A stretch of 64,000 nucleotides of DNA from Erythrobacter mangrovi (GCF_013260645.1 NZ_CP053921.1:682001-746000); one strand, 5' to 3'; positions 1-9,962 are shown, counted from the first letter of the stretch. The notes: generated from the letters alone by a model not told the origin. Numbers and translations: made by a program.

Positions 1-328
1 TCTCACCCTCCACCTTGCGATGCATCCGGTTTGCCCCGCCGATCACGCGTCGCGCAGCAGAGGCCGGGCCGAACACCCCGACCATGGCGGCCATGCCGGT
101 ACGTTGCGAGCGGCCGATCGGGTCGACCTTGTAGATCGAATGGTCCCACACCCCCGAGCGGATGCGGGCATCGGCGAATTCGAGCAGCACCGCTGCGACC
201 CCACCGATACCCAGCGCGATCGGGTTCTTGAACACACGCCACTGGATGGAACCGGGTGGCACCAGTCCCGGCTCGCCCTGCGGCGAGCGGAAATCGACCT
301 GGTATGCGGGTGGCAGGTCTGGCGTCAC
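1..328 (-). CDS. DUF2236 / oxygenase MpaB-family protein (5' part, runs off the window)
   Basis: The N-terminal 109 residues are present; the gene continues beyond the left edge. A GTG start at 328 is chosen because a GAGAGAGGGAG ribosome binding site precedes it. Visible stretches such as LLEFADARIRSGVWDHS and GRSQRTGMAAMVGVFGP fit the start of the DUF2236 domain, a haem-dependent oxygenase-like family that includes latex-clearing protein and MpaB relatives. The conserved histidine region lies outside the window, so activity cannot be judged. No signal peptide is seen. The gene is divergent from the membrane protein at 455. The family call rests on motif memory only. Confidence 0.7.
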   Translation of the reverse strand, partial: MTPDLPPAYQVDFRSPQGEPGLVPPGSIQWRVFKNPIALGIGGVAAVLLEFADARIRSGVWDHSIYKVDPIGRSQRTGMAAMVGVFGPASAARRVIGGANRMHRKVEGE

Positions 329-454
329 GGCGCGTCGCTCCCTCTCTCAATCCGCATCATGCCACCGTTTCGCCATCCGGCAAGCAGAGGCTTTGCAAGG
401 CGCTGGATTCTGATGCATCATCCGCACCGGGTCGGGGGCATGGGGGATGTCCGC

Positions 455-1198
455 ATGGATACACGATTTGCTGCGCGCCATTCGGGGGACAGCCGGTTCT
501 GGGCTGCCCTCTGGATTTATATCCTCCTCATCGTGCTGCTCGGCTTCCGCGAGCCGGTTACCGAGCGCTTCTTTGACGACTTCCAGGAACCCGCTTCGGT
601 TGCCCTCCAGCTCCATGTCTGGAGCTTCGCGGCATGGCTGGTCCTGCTGGCGATGCAGGCAGGCCTGGCCGCTACCGGACGGATGGACTGGCACCGCAAG
701 TTCGGCCTGGCGATGCTGCCGCTCGCCGCGCTGATGGTTCTGTCCGCAGGAGTAGCAGAGTTCGCCGCACAACAGCGCGAAGTGGCCAATGGCAATAGCG
801 GCGCCTTTTCTGCCTTCACGATCTTCTATCTAGTACCCTTCGCAGTGCTGGTGCCCCTGGCATGGCGAGCCCGGACCAATCCGCCTGCGCACAAGCGGCT
901 GATCCTGATGGCCACCGCCACGATCTGCGCGGGTGCGCATCTGCGCACCGTCTCGTCCTTTGATCCCACGCTATTCTGGGCGTCGGACAATTACTTCACC
1001 CACCTCTTCATCGGCTTCGGCGGTTCGATGCTGATCATCGCGATCGGCATGGCCTGGGACCTCTATTCGCGCGGCGCGTTGCACCCGGTCTATCGTGTCG
1101 GCGCGCCAATACTGTTTACGATCTACGCGGTCGCCGCATGGGTATACGGCACCGAAAGCTACGGAGAGGCAACGAAGGCCTTCCTCGGCGGGGGTTGA
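455..1198 (+). CDS. Multi-pass inner-membrane protein, function unknown
   Basis: The product is about 247 residues and almost wholly hydrophobic, with roughly six or seven membrane helices. After a short basic N-terminus come helices starting at FWAALWIYILL, LHVWSFAAWLVLLAMQ, FGLAMLPLAALMV, FTIFYLVPFAVLV and FGGSMLIIAIGMAW. Isolated His and Arg residues at helix ends (LHVW, MDWHRKFG, HKRL) recall small cytochrome-like membrane proteins, but I cannot assign a family. ATG 455 is preferred because GGGGGAT precedes it; an in-frame ATG at 440 is the alternative. The longer reading frame upstream overlaps the opposite-strand oxygenase gene and is rejected. Confidence 0.7.
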   Translation: MDTRFAARHSGDSRFWAALWIYILLIVLLGFREPVTERFFDDFQEPASVALQLHVWSFAAWLVLLAMQAGLAATGRMDWHRKFGLAMLPLAALMVLSAGVAEFAAQQREVANGNSGAFSAFTIFYLVPFAVLVPLAWRARTNPPAHKRLILMATATICAGAHLRTVSSFDPTLFWASDNYFTHLFIGFGGSMLIIAIGMAWDLYSRGALHPVYRVGAPILFTIYAVAAWVYGTESYGEATKAFLGGG

Positions 1199-1310
1199 CC
1201 ACGGCCAATCCCGGTCCTTCGCAAACAGGAAATCCAGGTCCCGCACTTGGCATCGCAGCCAAACGGTTCCAAGGGGCCCGGACCCCCTGTGAGACGATGG
1301 AACCGATACG

Positions 1311-1619
1311 ATGAGTGGCGACGACGAGGACTATGTCTACGACGAAGACAGCGGCGAATGGATGCCGGCGAGCGAGCTCGCCGCAAAGCAGGCCGCAGAC
1401 GGACAGGTCGAAGTGCGCGACGCCGTCGGCAACCTGCTGGCCGACGGTGACGCCGTCACGCTGATCAAGGACCTCGAGGTCAAGGGCGCGGGCCAGACGC
1501 TGAAGCAGGGTACGCTGATCAAGTCGATCCGCCTCACCGGCGACCCGCAGGAGATCGACTGCAAGTACCCCGGCATCAAGGGTCTGGTGCTGCGTGCCGA
1601 GTTCGTGCGCAAGCGGTGA
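1311..1619 (+). CDS. PhnA/YjdM-like domain protein lacking the zinc ribbon
   Basis: This is a 102-residue cytoplasmic protein. Residues about 35-102 (VRDAVGNLLADGDAVTLIKDL, then GTLIKSIRL, EIDCKYPGIKGLVLRAEFV) match the C-terminal SH3-like domain of the PhnA/YjdM family, named for a link to alkylphosphonate use although YjdM itself has no proven role there. Family members usually start with a four-Cys zinc ribbon. Here that part is a short acidic stretch (DDEDYVYDEDSGEW) with no cysteine. The stop overlaps the GTG start of the next gene (GTGA), so the two are probably translationally coupled. Confidence 0.75.
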   Translation: MSGDDEDYVYDEDSGEWMPASELAAKQAADGQVEVRDAVGNLLADGDAVTLIKDLEVKGAGQTLKQGTLIKSIRLTGDPQEIDCKYPGIKGLVLRAEFVRKR

Positions 1620-2089
1620 CCCGGCCGCCTGACCGCGCGGTGACAATCCTCGTCGATGCCGACGCCTGCCCGGTGAAGGACGAGGTCTATCGCGTCGCCG
1701 AACGCTTCAAGGCCGAGGTCCGCGTGGTCAGCAACAGCCCCTTTCGCGTACCGCAAGACCCGCGCATCCGCCGCGTGGTGGTGAGCGACGGGTTCGACGC
1801 CGCCGACGACTGGATCGCCGAACACGCAAACCCGCGCAGCGTGGTGATCACCGCCGACATCCTGCTGGCCGAGCGGTGCCTTGCCGCCGGGGCCCAGGTC
1901 CTCGCCCACAATGGCAAGCCGTTCGATGCGGCGAGTATCGGCGGCGCGGTTGCCACCCGCGCGATCATGGCAGACCTGCGCGCGGGGATGGACGGCATCA
2001 CCGGCGGCCCGCCGCCCTTCTCCAAGGCCGATCGGTCGCGTTTCCTCCAGGCGCTCGACCTCGTGCTGACCCGGTTGCAGCGCAGCTGA
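1616..2089 (+). CDS. YaiI/YqxD (UPF0178) family protein
   Basis: The 157-residue product begins VTILVDADACPVKDEVYRVA after ten residues, the signature of the UPF0178 family. The family is related to PIN/NYN-type nuclease folds, with acidic residues (DADACP) in the pocket, but its substrate is not known. Further family stretches are VVVSDGFDAADDWI and VITADILLAERCL. The GTG start at 1616 overlaps the preceding stop codon. No export signal is present. The C-terminal GPPPFSKADRSRFLQALD is also typical. The family call is firm; the biochemical role is open. Confidence 0.85.
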   Translation: MTRPPDRAVTILVDADACPVKDEVYRVAERFKAEVRVVSNSPFRVPQDPRIRRVVVSDGFDAADDWIAEHANPRSVVITADILLAERCLAAGAQVLAHNGKPFDAASIGGAVATRAIMADLRAGMDGITGGPPPFSKADRSRFLQALDLVLTRLQRS

Positions 2090-2175
2090 CCCCGCCTGGC
2101 CCGAATTAACGCGCCATGCCGTGCGAAAGAGCGTAGACCCTGCTGCGGGGCATACCGTCCCGATTGGAACAAGCC

Positions 2176-2310
2176 ATGGCCAAAGGCCAACGCAAGAAGA
2201 GCCGCGAAGCACGCAAGCCCAAGGCGGACAAGGGACCCAAGCTCAATGCCAGCCAACCCAGCCTGAAGCCCGGGAGCATCAAGGGGCTGGAGAACATGAG
2301 GAACAGCTGA
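2176..2310 (+). CDS. Small basic protein, 44 residues
   Basis: A short open frame, MAKGQRKKSREARKPKADKG followed by an Asn/Ser/Pro-rich end (KGLENMRNS). It is strongly basic at the N-terminus and has no hydrophobic segment. Upstream is a weak purine tract (GGAACAAGCC). Such Lys/Arg-rich microproteins are common in sphingomonad genomes and might bind nucleic acid or ribosomes, but that is inference. It lies 86 bp after the YaiI gene and convergent with the RidA gene at 2373. The clean start, end and composition argue for a real gene. Confidence 0.6.
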   Translation: MAKGQRKKSREARKPKADKGPKLNASQPSLKPGSIKGLENMRNS

Positions 2311-2372
2311 CGCAATCTCCCGGCGTGCCCGCGCGCGGCGCTTTCCTGCTCGCGCCGCGGCGCTGACCGCGC

Positions 2373-2837
2373 CTACCCGCTCTGCGGGTTCCAGGCCCAG
2401 CATTCCATTTCCACCCGCGCGCCCAGCGCCAGGCCATTGACGCCCAGCGCCGAACGTGTGGGATAGCTGCCCTTGGTGAAATGCTCGGCGTAGATCGCGT
2501 TGAAGGCGGGCCACTCGCTCATGTCGGCGAGGAACACGGTGCATTTGAACACATCGTCGAAGCCCAGCCCATGCGCAGCAAGCGTCGCGCCAATGCGCGC
2601 GAACATTGCCCGCGTCTCGGGCTCGATCCCGCCGGGCACCACCGCGAGCCCGCTCTCATCCGCGCCGATATCGCCCGACAGGTAAAGCACATCGCCCACC
2701 TGCACCGCGCTGGAGAAAGGATAGGGCAGCGTCGAGGGGGAGAAGACGGGCGGCGCGGGTTCCTCCGCCACGGCGGGGGCGGCCGTGATCAGCGCGGCGG
2801 AGAAAGCGGCGACACAGGCACGCGAGCGGACGGACAT
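2373..2837 (-). CDS. Exported RidA-family protein
   Basis: A 154-residue protein with a Sec signal peptide (ACVAAFSAALITAAPAVAEE; cleavage near 25). The rest is a RidA/YjgF/UK114 trimeric domain: VGDVLYLSGDIG, ARIGATLAAHGLGFDDVFKCTVFLAD, and YPTRSALGVNGLALGARVEMECWA. The Arg of the TRSALGV stretch corresponds to the catalytic Arg of enamine/imine deaminases, so deaminase activity is possible. Periplasmic location is unusual for the family. ATG 2837 is chosen because the signal peptide starts there; the frame stays open further upstream through a repeat array, which is taken as chance. The repeat tail ends 79 bp upstream. Confidence 0.82.
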   Translation of the reverse strand: MSVRSRACVAAFSAALITAAPAVAEEPAPPVFSPSTLPYPFSSAVQVGDVLYLSGDIGADESGLAVVPGGIEPETRAMFARIGATLAAHGLGFDDVFKCTVFLADMSEWPAFNAIYAEHFTKGSYPTRSALGVNGLALGARVEMECWAWNPQSG

Positions 2838-2915
2838 GGCGGTTCTCCCTGAAGGATCCGCACGAGTGGAGCCGCGATCCGCCCGCGATGCAAGCTTGCG
2901 CGCACATCCACCTAC

Positions 2916-3117
2916 AGGATGGAACATGTGGAACAGGGTCCAGCGATAAAAACGCCGATTGCGTGACCCTGCGCCGCAAAAGCGTGACCCTGTAGCCTGC
3001 CGTGTCACCCAAGGGGCCCGAACCGTCACCCTGCGCAGGCGACCTGTCATCCAGAACGCGCGCAAAGCGTCACTATGCCGGCGGAGCGCCGTCACCCGTT
3101 TGGCCCCAAACTGTCGC
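2916..3117 (-). repeat. Phased GTSAC-box array with TGGAACA tail, copy 1
   Basis: Eight boxes reading GTGAC/GTCAC (two degenerate: GTCAT, GTCGC) start at 2963, 2984, 3004, 3025, 3046, 3069, 3091 and 3113. The spacing is 20-23 bp, about two helical turns. At one end lies a conserved tail: ATTGC next to the first box, then a GATAAAAA tract, GGTCCA, and the pair TGGAACATGTGGAACA ending at 2916. A second copy of the same length sits at 47324-47526. On the minus strand the array reads towards the RidA gene. The two outer boxes overlap the end of the HTH gene, and one box supplies its TGA stop. Confidence 0.8.
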
Positions 3118-3391
3118 CCCATTCGGCATAAGGCACCGGCTTCCGGGCGAGCAGCGGATGGACTGGCTTGCGGCCCCGCCGCGACGAGGCACGCCGCCGC
3201 TTCGCGAGCTCCATCGCCTGTTCCCAGAATTGTGCGAACTGCGGCGCCCGCGCGCGCAGGCGATAGGCGGCCTGCCGGCTCATCCCCACCTCCCGCGCCG
3301 CGCGCGCTACCTTGCCGTGCCCCGCCAGCAGCTTGAGGAAGGCCGCGGCCTTGGCGCCGGTCCAGCGGCTATTGTCGGGTTTGGTGCTCAT
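3092..3391 (-). CDS. Small helix-turn-helix protein
   Basis: A 99-residue basic protein. Residues about 26-50 (GKVARAAREVGMSRQAAYRL) form a clear helix-turn-helix of the resolvase/terminase-small-subunit style (NV.RAAR..GMSR...YR). A basic tail follows (AKRRRASSRRGRK). It has no sensor or enzymatic domain, so it looks like a simple DNA-binding protein. It begins 40 bp after the intradiol dioxygenase gene on the same strand, and its stop codon lies inside a GTGAC box of the adjacent array. Binding to that array is an attractive guess without proof. Confidence 0.7.
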   Translation of the reverse strand: MSTKPDNSRWTGAKAAAFLKLLAGHGKVARAAREVGMSRQAAYRLRARAPQFAQFWEQAMELAKRRRASSRRGRKPVHPLLARKPVPYAEWGDSLGPNG

Positions 3392-3430
3392 CCGTGAGGA
3401 TAGGGCACGAATGGGGGTTTGTAGGAAAGG

Positions 3431-4057
3431 TCAGCCTTCCAGCAGCACGATGTCCCAACTGTATCGGTGGTCGCCAAGCGCACTCGCGATCGCCGTCGGG
3501 GCGTCGGCGCCCAGCGTCTTGTAGAGCGTGTCGCGCGCATTCGCTTCGGCATCTTCTGGGAAATACATCTGCAGCATGGCGCGTGTGCTGCTGCCCAGCG
3601 CATCCATATGGATATGCGGGGGGCGGTTTCCGATCGGGCTGTCGTAGCTGCCCGGCTTGATGGTGGTTAGCTTCCAGCTGCCGTCACCACCGGTCGAGAT
3701 CCGCGCAAAGCCCTGAAAGCCCGGGTCGAGCGGCATGACGGCCGGGTCCTGCGGGTGGTCATAGCGACCGTGCGTGTTCGCCTGCCAGATATCGAGTTGC
3801 GCCCCGCGAATGGGGTTGCCCAGCTTGTCGAGCACACGCCCGACCACCTCGATCACCTGCCCCTCGGCCCGCCGTGCTGCCCCTGCAACATGTGTGAGGT
3901 CGGCATCGGTCTCGCCGCGATAGCCGGCGGGGTAGAACGGCCCCATGCCCGACGTCGCGGTAACCGCCTGCGCCAGCACGCGCGGCCCGGCTGCCGCGAC
4001 GCCGATCGCACCCGCAGCGAATGCGCGGCGCGAGATGATGTAATGATGATGGGACAC
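3431..4057 (-). CDS. Exported intradiol ring-cleavage dioxygenase-like protein
   Basis: A 208-residue protein with a twin-arginine-like leader (ISRRAFAAGAIGVAAAG) and a mature domain resembling the beta chain of protocatechuate 3,4-dioxygenase. The four non-haem Fe(III) ligands can be placed: Tyr99 (THGRYDHP), Tyr138 (PGSYDSP), His148 and His150 (RPPHIHM). It should therefore bind iron and could cleave catechol-type rings in the periplasm. Secreted family members are common in sphingomonads and their substrates are mostly unknown. No other aromatic-degradation genes lie beside it. Confidence 0.85.
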   Translation of the reverse strand: MSHHHYIISRRAFAAGAIGVAAAGPRVLAQAVTATSGMGPFYPAGYRGETDADLTHVAGAARRAEGQVIEVVGRVLDKLGNPIRGAQLDIWQANTHGRYDHPQDPAVMPLDPGFQGFARISTGGDGSWKLTTIKPGSYDSPIGNRPPHIHMDALGSSTRAMLQMYFPEDAEANARDTLYKTLGADAPTAIASALGDHRYSWDIVLLEG

Positions 4058-4283
4058 GAACGCCCTCCCCCCATGGAGTCTTGGCGGCCCTGTGGGGAGG
4101 CTAACGGTCTTGGAGGTGGGAGTCTATCGGAGTCGAAACCCCTGCCGAGGTGCGCGAAATTGTGCGCAAGCTGGTGGCTAGGGTCGAAGCCTGACCCGAC
4201 ACTGCTTAGCGCTGCAAGTGAGCGGGTTCGTGGAGCGGCTTCCGGCAGAGTAGCGCAGCGTTTCCTGCAACAGGAAAGGGGGA

Positions 4284-4358
4284 TGGTGCCGAAGGGTGGG
4301 ATCGAACCACCGACGCGCAAATCTTCAATCTGCCGCTCTACCACTGAGCTACTTCGGC
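4284..4358 (-). tRNA. tRNA-Phe (GAA)
   Basis: The minus strand folds as a full cloverleaf: acceptor GCCGAAG paired with CTTCGGC, D-arm GCTCAGTGGTAGAGC, anticodon arm GCAGA-TTGAAGA-TTTGC with anticodon GAA, and T-arm GGTTCGATCC. CCA is encoded. It lies 64 bp downstream of a tRNA-Met on the same strand. Confidence 0.95.
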
Positions 4359-4422
4359 ACAATGCGCGGCGGCGACCGCTTGGCAGCGATCCGCGCGCAG
4401 GCTTGGACTGAGAAACATCGGT

Positions 4423-4498
4423 TGGTTGCAGCGGCCGGACTTGAACCGGCGACCTCGGCTTTATGAGAGCCGTGCTCTTACCACTGAGCTACGCTGCA
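4423..4498 (-). tRNA. tRNA-Met (CAT), probably elongator
   Basis: The cloverleaf reads TGCAGCG / CGCTGCA in the acceptor, GCTCAGTGGTAAGAGC in the D-arm, and CGGCT-CTCATAA-AGCCG in the anticodon arm with anticodon CAT. CCA is encoded. The first pair and D-arm exclude initiator tRNA. A tRNA-Ile2 with lysidine-modified CAT cannot be fully ruled out by eye. Confidence 0.88.
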
Positions 4499-4672
4499 CC
4501 GATGGGCAGCATGCGCGAACGACTACCCTCGCCGTGGGGCGAGAGGCATTCGCGCGGTGGTAAAGAGCTCGTGTCGAATCATGGGGCAGCCCGTTTAGGT
4601 GGGTCGTTCCTCGTTGGCAAGACACTAATGATTACATTCGCTTACCGAGGCACGGGTCGTGTCCGTGGCGAA

Positions 4673-5017
4673 CTATATCACCTTGTCGGGGCGTGGATCG
4701 TGGCCGTGGCGCTCGCTTTTTCCGAAGTGCCGTTCGAGCCGCTGGGCGAGGGTGGCGGCGGCCAGCCGGGCGGCGTCATCGACGGTAGCGGCGTGTTCGG
4801 TCACGCCGATCGCGCGGCCGCCGCGGGGGCGGGCCTCGATGGTGCAGGCCTTGTCGTCCGCCCCGCCCTTGCGCGCATTGTCGTCGCGAACGTGGACTTC
4901 GAGCCGGGTCAGCCGATCCTCGAACCGCGCCAGCTTGTCACGCACCTTGGCCTCGATGCGGGCGGCGACGTTTTCCGTGCCCATGACGCTGCTGTCGGAA
5001 TTGAACTGGACCTGCAT
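4673..5017 (-). CDS. hpf: Short ribosome hibernation promoting factor (HPF/RaiA family)
   Basis: A 114-residue cytoplasmic protein with the S30AE domain: MQVQFNSDSSVMGTENVAAR, then KLARFEDRLTRLEVHVRDDN and CTIEARPRGGRAIGVTEHAA. Such factors bind the 30S decoding centre and keep ribosomes inactive in stationary phase. It is the short form, without the C-terminal dimerisation domain of long HPF. ATG 5017 is preferred over a longer start because AGGAG lies eight bases upstream and the domain begins there. The C-terminus (GKSERHGHDPRPDKVI) is basic. It stands alone, downstream of the tRNA pair region. Confidence 0.82.
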   Translation of the reverse strand: MQVQFNSDSSVMGTENVAARIEAKVRDKLARFEDRLTRLEVHVRDDNARKGGADDKACTIEARPRGGRAIGVTEHAATVDDAARLAAATLAQRLERHFGKSERHGHDPRPDKVI

Positions 5018-5203
5018 GGCGGGTGCTCCTCTAGGTTGCGGTTCTCTCACCTACCGAGATGGGGAGGATTGGGCGGGATACTAGTCCGTTTCGGAGCGGT
5101 TCAACGGGGTATGAAACAGTATTTTTCTGATACTTCAGTGACACCTATGGATCATGCTGGGCTGGATTGAGCTAGTCAGGTAAATCTCGTCTCCCCGCAA
5201 ATG

Positions 5204-6148
5204 TTACGAAGCCTTCTCGTTCTCGCCAATACGTTGTGTCGCGAGCCAATCCTTGATCGTGCGAAAGACGATTGCCGGATCCTGCAGTTCGGGGAAATGT
5301 CCTGCGGCAGGTAGAGACCGGACCTCCATCCCAGGGGCCATGTTGGTAGTCGACGCCCGTGTCTCTGGAGTATGCGATCCGTCCAATTCGCCCCAGATCG
5401 CCAAGCATGGCTGGGCTGGCTGGGCGAGTTCGATATCAGCGTTATGATAGGCTTGGAACGCACTCGCCAATGACCATAGTGCACCATGCCCCATCGAAGT
5501 GCGCGAGCATGAGCAGAACCGCTCGTGATCGGAGGCTCGGCCGAGCGCCAATTCGAACCATTTGGGCATGCGGTCGCCAGCGAGTTTTCGCATCATATAC
5601 TGGCCGAGGATTGGCTTTCGGAGTATCCCTTTGGGGTCACGCGACTTCTTCCAAACATCAAGCCCGCCAGGATCGGCAGCCTGGATCAGGATGAGCGCGC
5701 ATACCAACTCGGGATACCGGGTTGCGATATCAACGGCTGCCAGCCCTGCGACACATGAAAATGCGTAGATGGCCCCTTCCCCTGCGACTTGCCGCAGAAA
5801 TCTGGCCACTTCGTCATTGGTTTCGCGAAAGCCAAACCGATAGGCGGACTTGCCCGGCGAAAACCCCTGCCCCGGCAGTTCGAAGATCACCAGGCGAAAA
5901 TCCTTGGAGGCAAGCTCTATCATCGCGTCATAGTGTTCAAGCGTAACGGGCGGATCGGCGGTAAAGACAAGCGTCGGTGCGCCCGAAGGTCCTGCAATCT
6001 CCCGATAGCGAAACAGCACTCGATCCGTTTCGAAGAAGCTGATGTCGCTACGTGACGATGCAGGCCACCCGTTCCTGAATCGGTCGATGTGTTTCGCGTT
6101 GAAGCCTGCATCGAGGCGCAAGGCGAGGTTTTGCAGAATGCTGCCCAC
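5204..6148 (-). CDS. Alpha/beta-hydrolase fold protein with unusual nucleophile elbow
   Basis: The 314-residue protein shows the alpha/beta-hydrolase order: oxyanion-side strand, LVIFELPGQGFS near 87-98, elbow region AIYAFSCVAGLAAVD near 126-140, acid IWGELDGS (Asp256) and histidine PAAGHFPEL (His284). The elbow reads F-S-C-V-A instead of G-x-S-x-G, so the nucleophile could be Ser131 or Cys132, or activity may be altered. GC is lower than in surrounding genes, suggesting later acquisition together with the divergent LysR gene at 6238, its likely regulator. The substrate is unknown. Confidence 0.8.
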   Translation of the reverse strand: MGSILQNLALRLDAGFNAKHIDRFRNGWPASSRSDISFFETDRVLFRYREIAGPSGAPTLVFTADPPVTLEHYDAMIELASKDFRLVIFELPGQGFSPGKSAYRFGFRETNDEVARFLRQVAGEGAIYAFSCVAGLAAVDIATRYPELVCALILIQAADPGGLDVWKKSRDPKGILRKPILGQYMMRKLAGDRMPKWFELALGRASDHERFCSCSRTSMGHGALWSLASAFQAYHNADIELAQPAQPCLAIWGELDGSHTPETRASTTNMAPGMEVRSLPAAGHFPELQDPAIVFRTIKDWLATQRIGENEKAS

Positions 6149-6200
6149 GAGGATTCTCCTGTCGTTGACATCCGTTTTATCGCGGGAAGAACGGTCATCT

Positions 6201-6216
6201 ATTGCGTATTCGCAAT
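6201..6216. promoter_or_regulatory. Inverted repeat, likely LysR operator
   Basis: ATTGCG-TATT-CGCAAT is a perfect 6-bp inverted repeat in the 89-bp gap between the divergent hydrolase and LysR genes. It contains T-N11-A, the usual LysR-type box, and ends 21 bp before the regulator's ATG. It fits autorepression plus control of the hydrolase. Confidence 0.6.
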
Positions 6217-6237
6217 TTTAACTGCTATTTTTGCAAG

Positions 6238-7113
6238 ATGAGCGATCCTGATTGGGAAGCATTACGCACGCTGGGGATCGTTGCCGATACCGGATCGATG
6301 TCGCGTGCAGCCGAGAAACTGGGTTGCGCCGTAAGCACGATAACGCGCCGGATTGACGGGTTGGAGCAGGCGCTTGGCCTGACCCTACTCCATCGCGCAC
6401 GCGGCGGCGTAGTCCCCACTGAGGCGGGAGCCGCGATACTCGCGTCGGTGAAAGATGCGTCGCAATTCTTGAACCAGGTTCCGCGGCTGGCAAAACACTA
6501 CCATCGGTTCGAGAACCGTCGGCCCGTGCGCATCTCCGCAACGGAGACGGTGATCAATGAGATATTGATGCCACATATCGTGGGGTTGCGATCAAGCTGC
6601 CCCGATGCCCTGTTTGAGTTCGAGTCCAGTTTTGAGCTTTCCAGTCTCGAATTCGGTGAAACTGACCTGGCAATCCGGCTGGCGCGTCCTGTTCAGTCCA
6701 ATCTGATCATGCGCAAGCTGCCCAGCATCGGCATGTCCGTATTCATCAACACCACACAACTGGCGGATCGCGACCCAGCAGATGTCAGGTTGCAGGATGA
6801 AAACATAGTCTGGTTCGACCAGGGGTTTGGCAACATTGCCGAGAACCGCCTGGTCGAGGAGCTGGGTATCCATGACAGAATCACACTACGCTCTTCCAGC
6901 GTGCGCGCGCTGGCAATTGCATGCAGCCATGGTCAGGGTTTGGCTTTGCTCCCGAATTTCCTGGGCAAAGGAATCGGGCTAATTCCACTTGCGCAATATC
7001 CCATTGCCCCGCGCGACGTCTGGCTTGTCTATCACCCCGAAACCCGCAACGACCCCGCTATGCGCAAGGTAAGGCGATGGGTTGTTCAGAGTTTTCGGGC
7101 GACACTCGCATAG
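6238..7113 (+). CDS. LysR-family transcriptional regulator
   Basis: A 291-residue LysR-type regulator. The N-terminal winged HTH (DWEALRTLGIVADTGSMSRA, AEKLGCAVSTITRRIDGLEQ, LLHRARGGVVPTEAG) covers residues about 4-65; the rest is a two-lobed effector domain (RPVRISATETVINEILMPHI). ATG 6238 (MSDPDWEA) is chosen since the fold starts there; an upstream TTG at 6202 would fall in the operator. It is divergent from the hydrolase at 5204 and shares its lower GC. It probably senses a substrate or product of that enzyme. Confidence 0.9.
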   Translation: MSDPDWEALRTLGIVADTGSMSRAAEKLGCAVSTITRRIDGLEQALGLTLLHRARGGVVPTEAGAAILASVKDASQFLNQVPRLAKHYHRFENRRPVRISATETVINEILMPHIVGLRSSCPDALFEFESSFELSSLEFGETDLAIRLARPVQSNLIMRKLPSIGMSVFINTTQLADRDPADVRLQDENIVWFDQGFGNIAENRLVEELGIHDRITLRSSSVRALAIACSHGQGLALLPNFLGKGIGLIPLAQYPIAPRDVWLVYHPETRNDPAMRKVRRWVVQSFRATLA

Positions 7114-7122
7114 CTCTCGAGG

Positions 7123-7504
7123 TTAGGCCCGCCACGCCGCCACGGCGCACAACAGGGCCACCGCAACCAGCGGCAGCCATAGAACCGTGGCGAAGGGCAA
7201 TCCAGACGTGACCTGCCCGTGATACACAACCAGCAGTCCTGTCGCGCCAATGATCGTGGCGGATGCCCCTCCGACAACGCGGGCGTGTACGCGGGGCAGG
7301 CGCATCGCAGCGAACAGCGCGAGAGCGATGACGGCGAAGGTCAGGGCGAACGAGTTGGCCCCGAAGACGAAGGTAGTGTCGCTTACCTGCCCGCCACTGA
7401 CGGTGAGCACCAACGCCATGGCCCCCACCACCAGCCCGGCCAGCAGGAACGGCAGGCGGCCACGCAGGCCCCCTGCCGCATCTGGTCCAGTCGGGCTCGC
7501 GCGC

Positions 7505-7518
<14 letters not shown>
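7123..7518 (-). CDS. Four-helix membrane protein, function unknown
   Basis: The 131-residue product has four predicted membrane helices: LPFLLAGLVVGAMALVLTV, FALTFAVIALALFAAM, ASATIIGATGLLVVYHG and FATVLWLPLVAVALLCAVAA. No known domain is recognised. Its ATG overlaps the end of the RidA-like gene by 14 bp, which suggests translational coupling. With that gene and thiC it forms a tight minus-strand cluster. The role may relate to the exported RidA next to it, but nothing in the sequence proves that. Confidence 0.65.

Positions 7519-9962
<2,444 letters not shown>

Noticed and set aside
2963..3117. CRISPR array
   Set aside because: The repeated unit is only 5 bp within steps of about 21 bp and the intervals are degenerate, not unique spacers of 30 bp or more; no cas genes are present.
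2373..3122. Extended RidA protein starting inside the repeat array
   Set aside because: The frame happens to be open through the array, but a signal peptide begins at 2837 and the array tail in copy 2 has an indel, so the array is not coding.
4423..4498. Initiator tRNA-Met
   Set aside because: The acceptor starts with a normal pair and the anticodon stem lacks the three consecutive G-C pairs of initiator tRNA.
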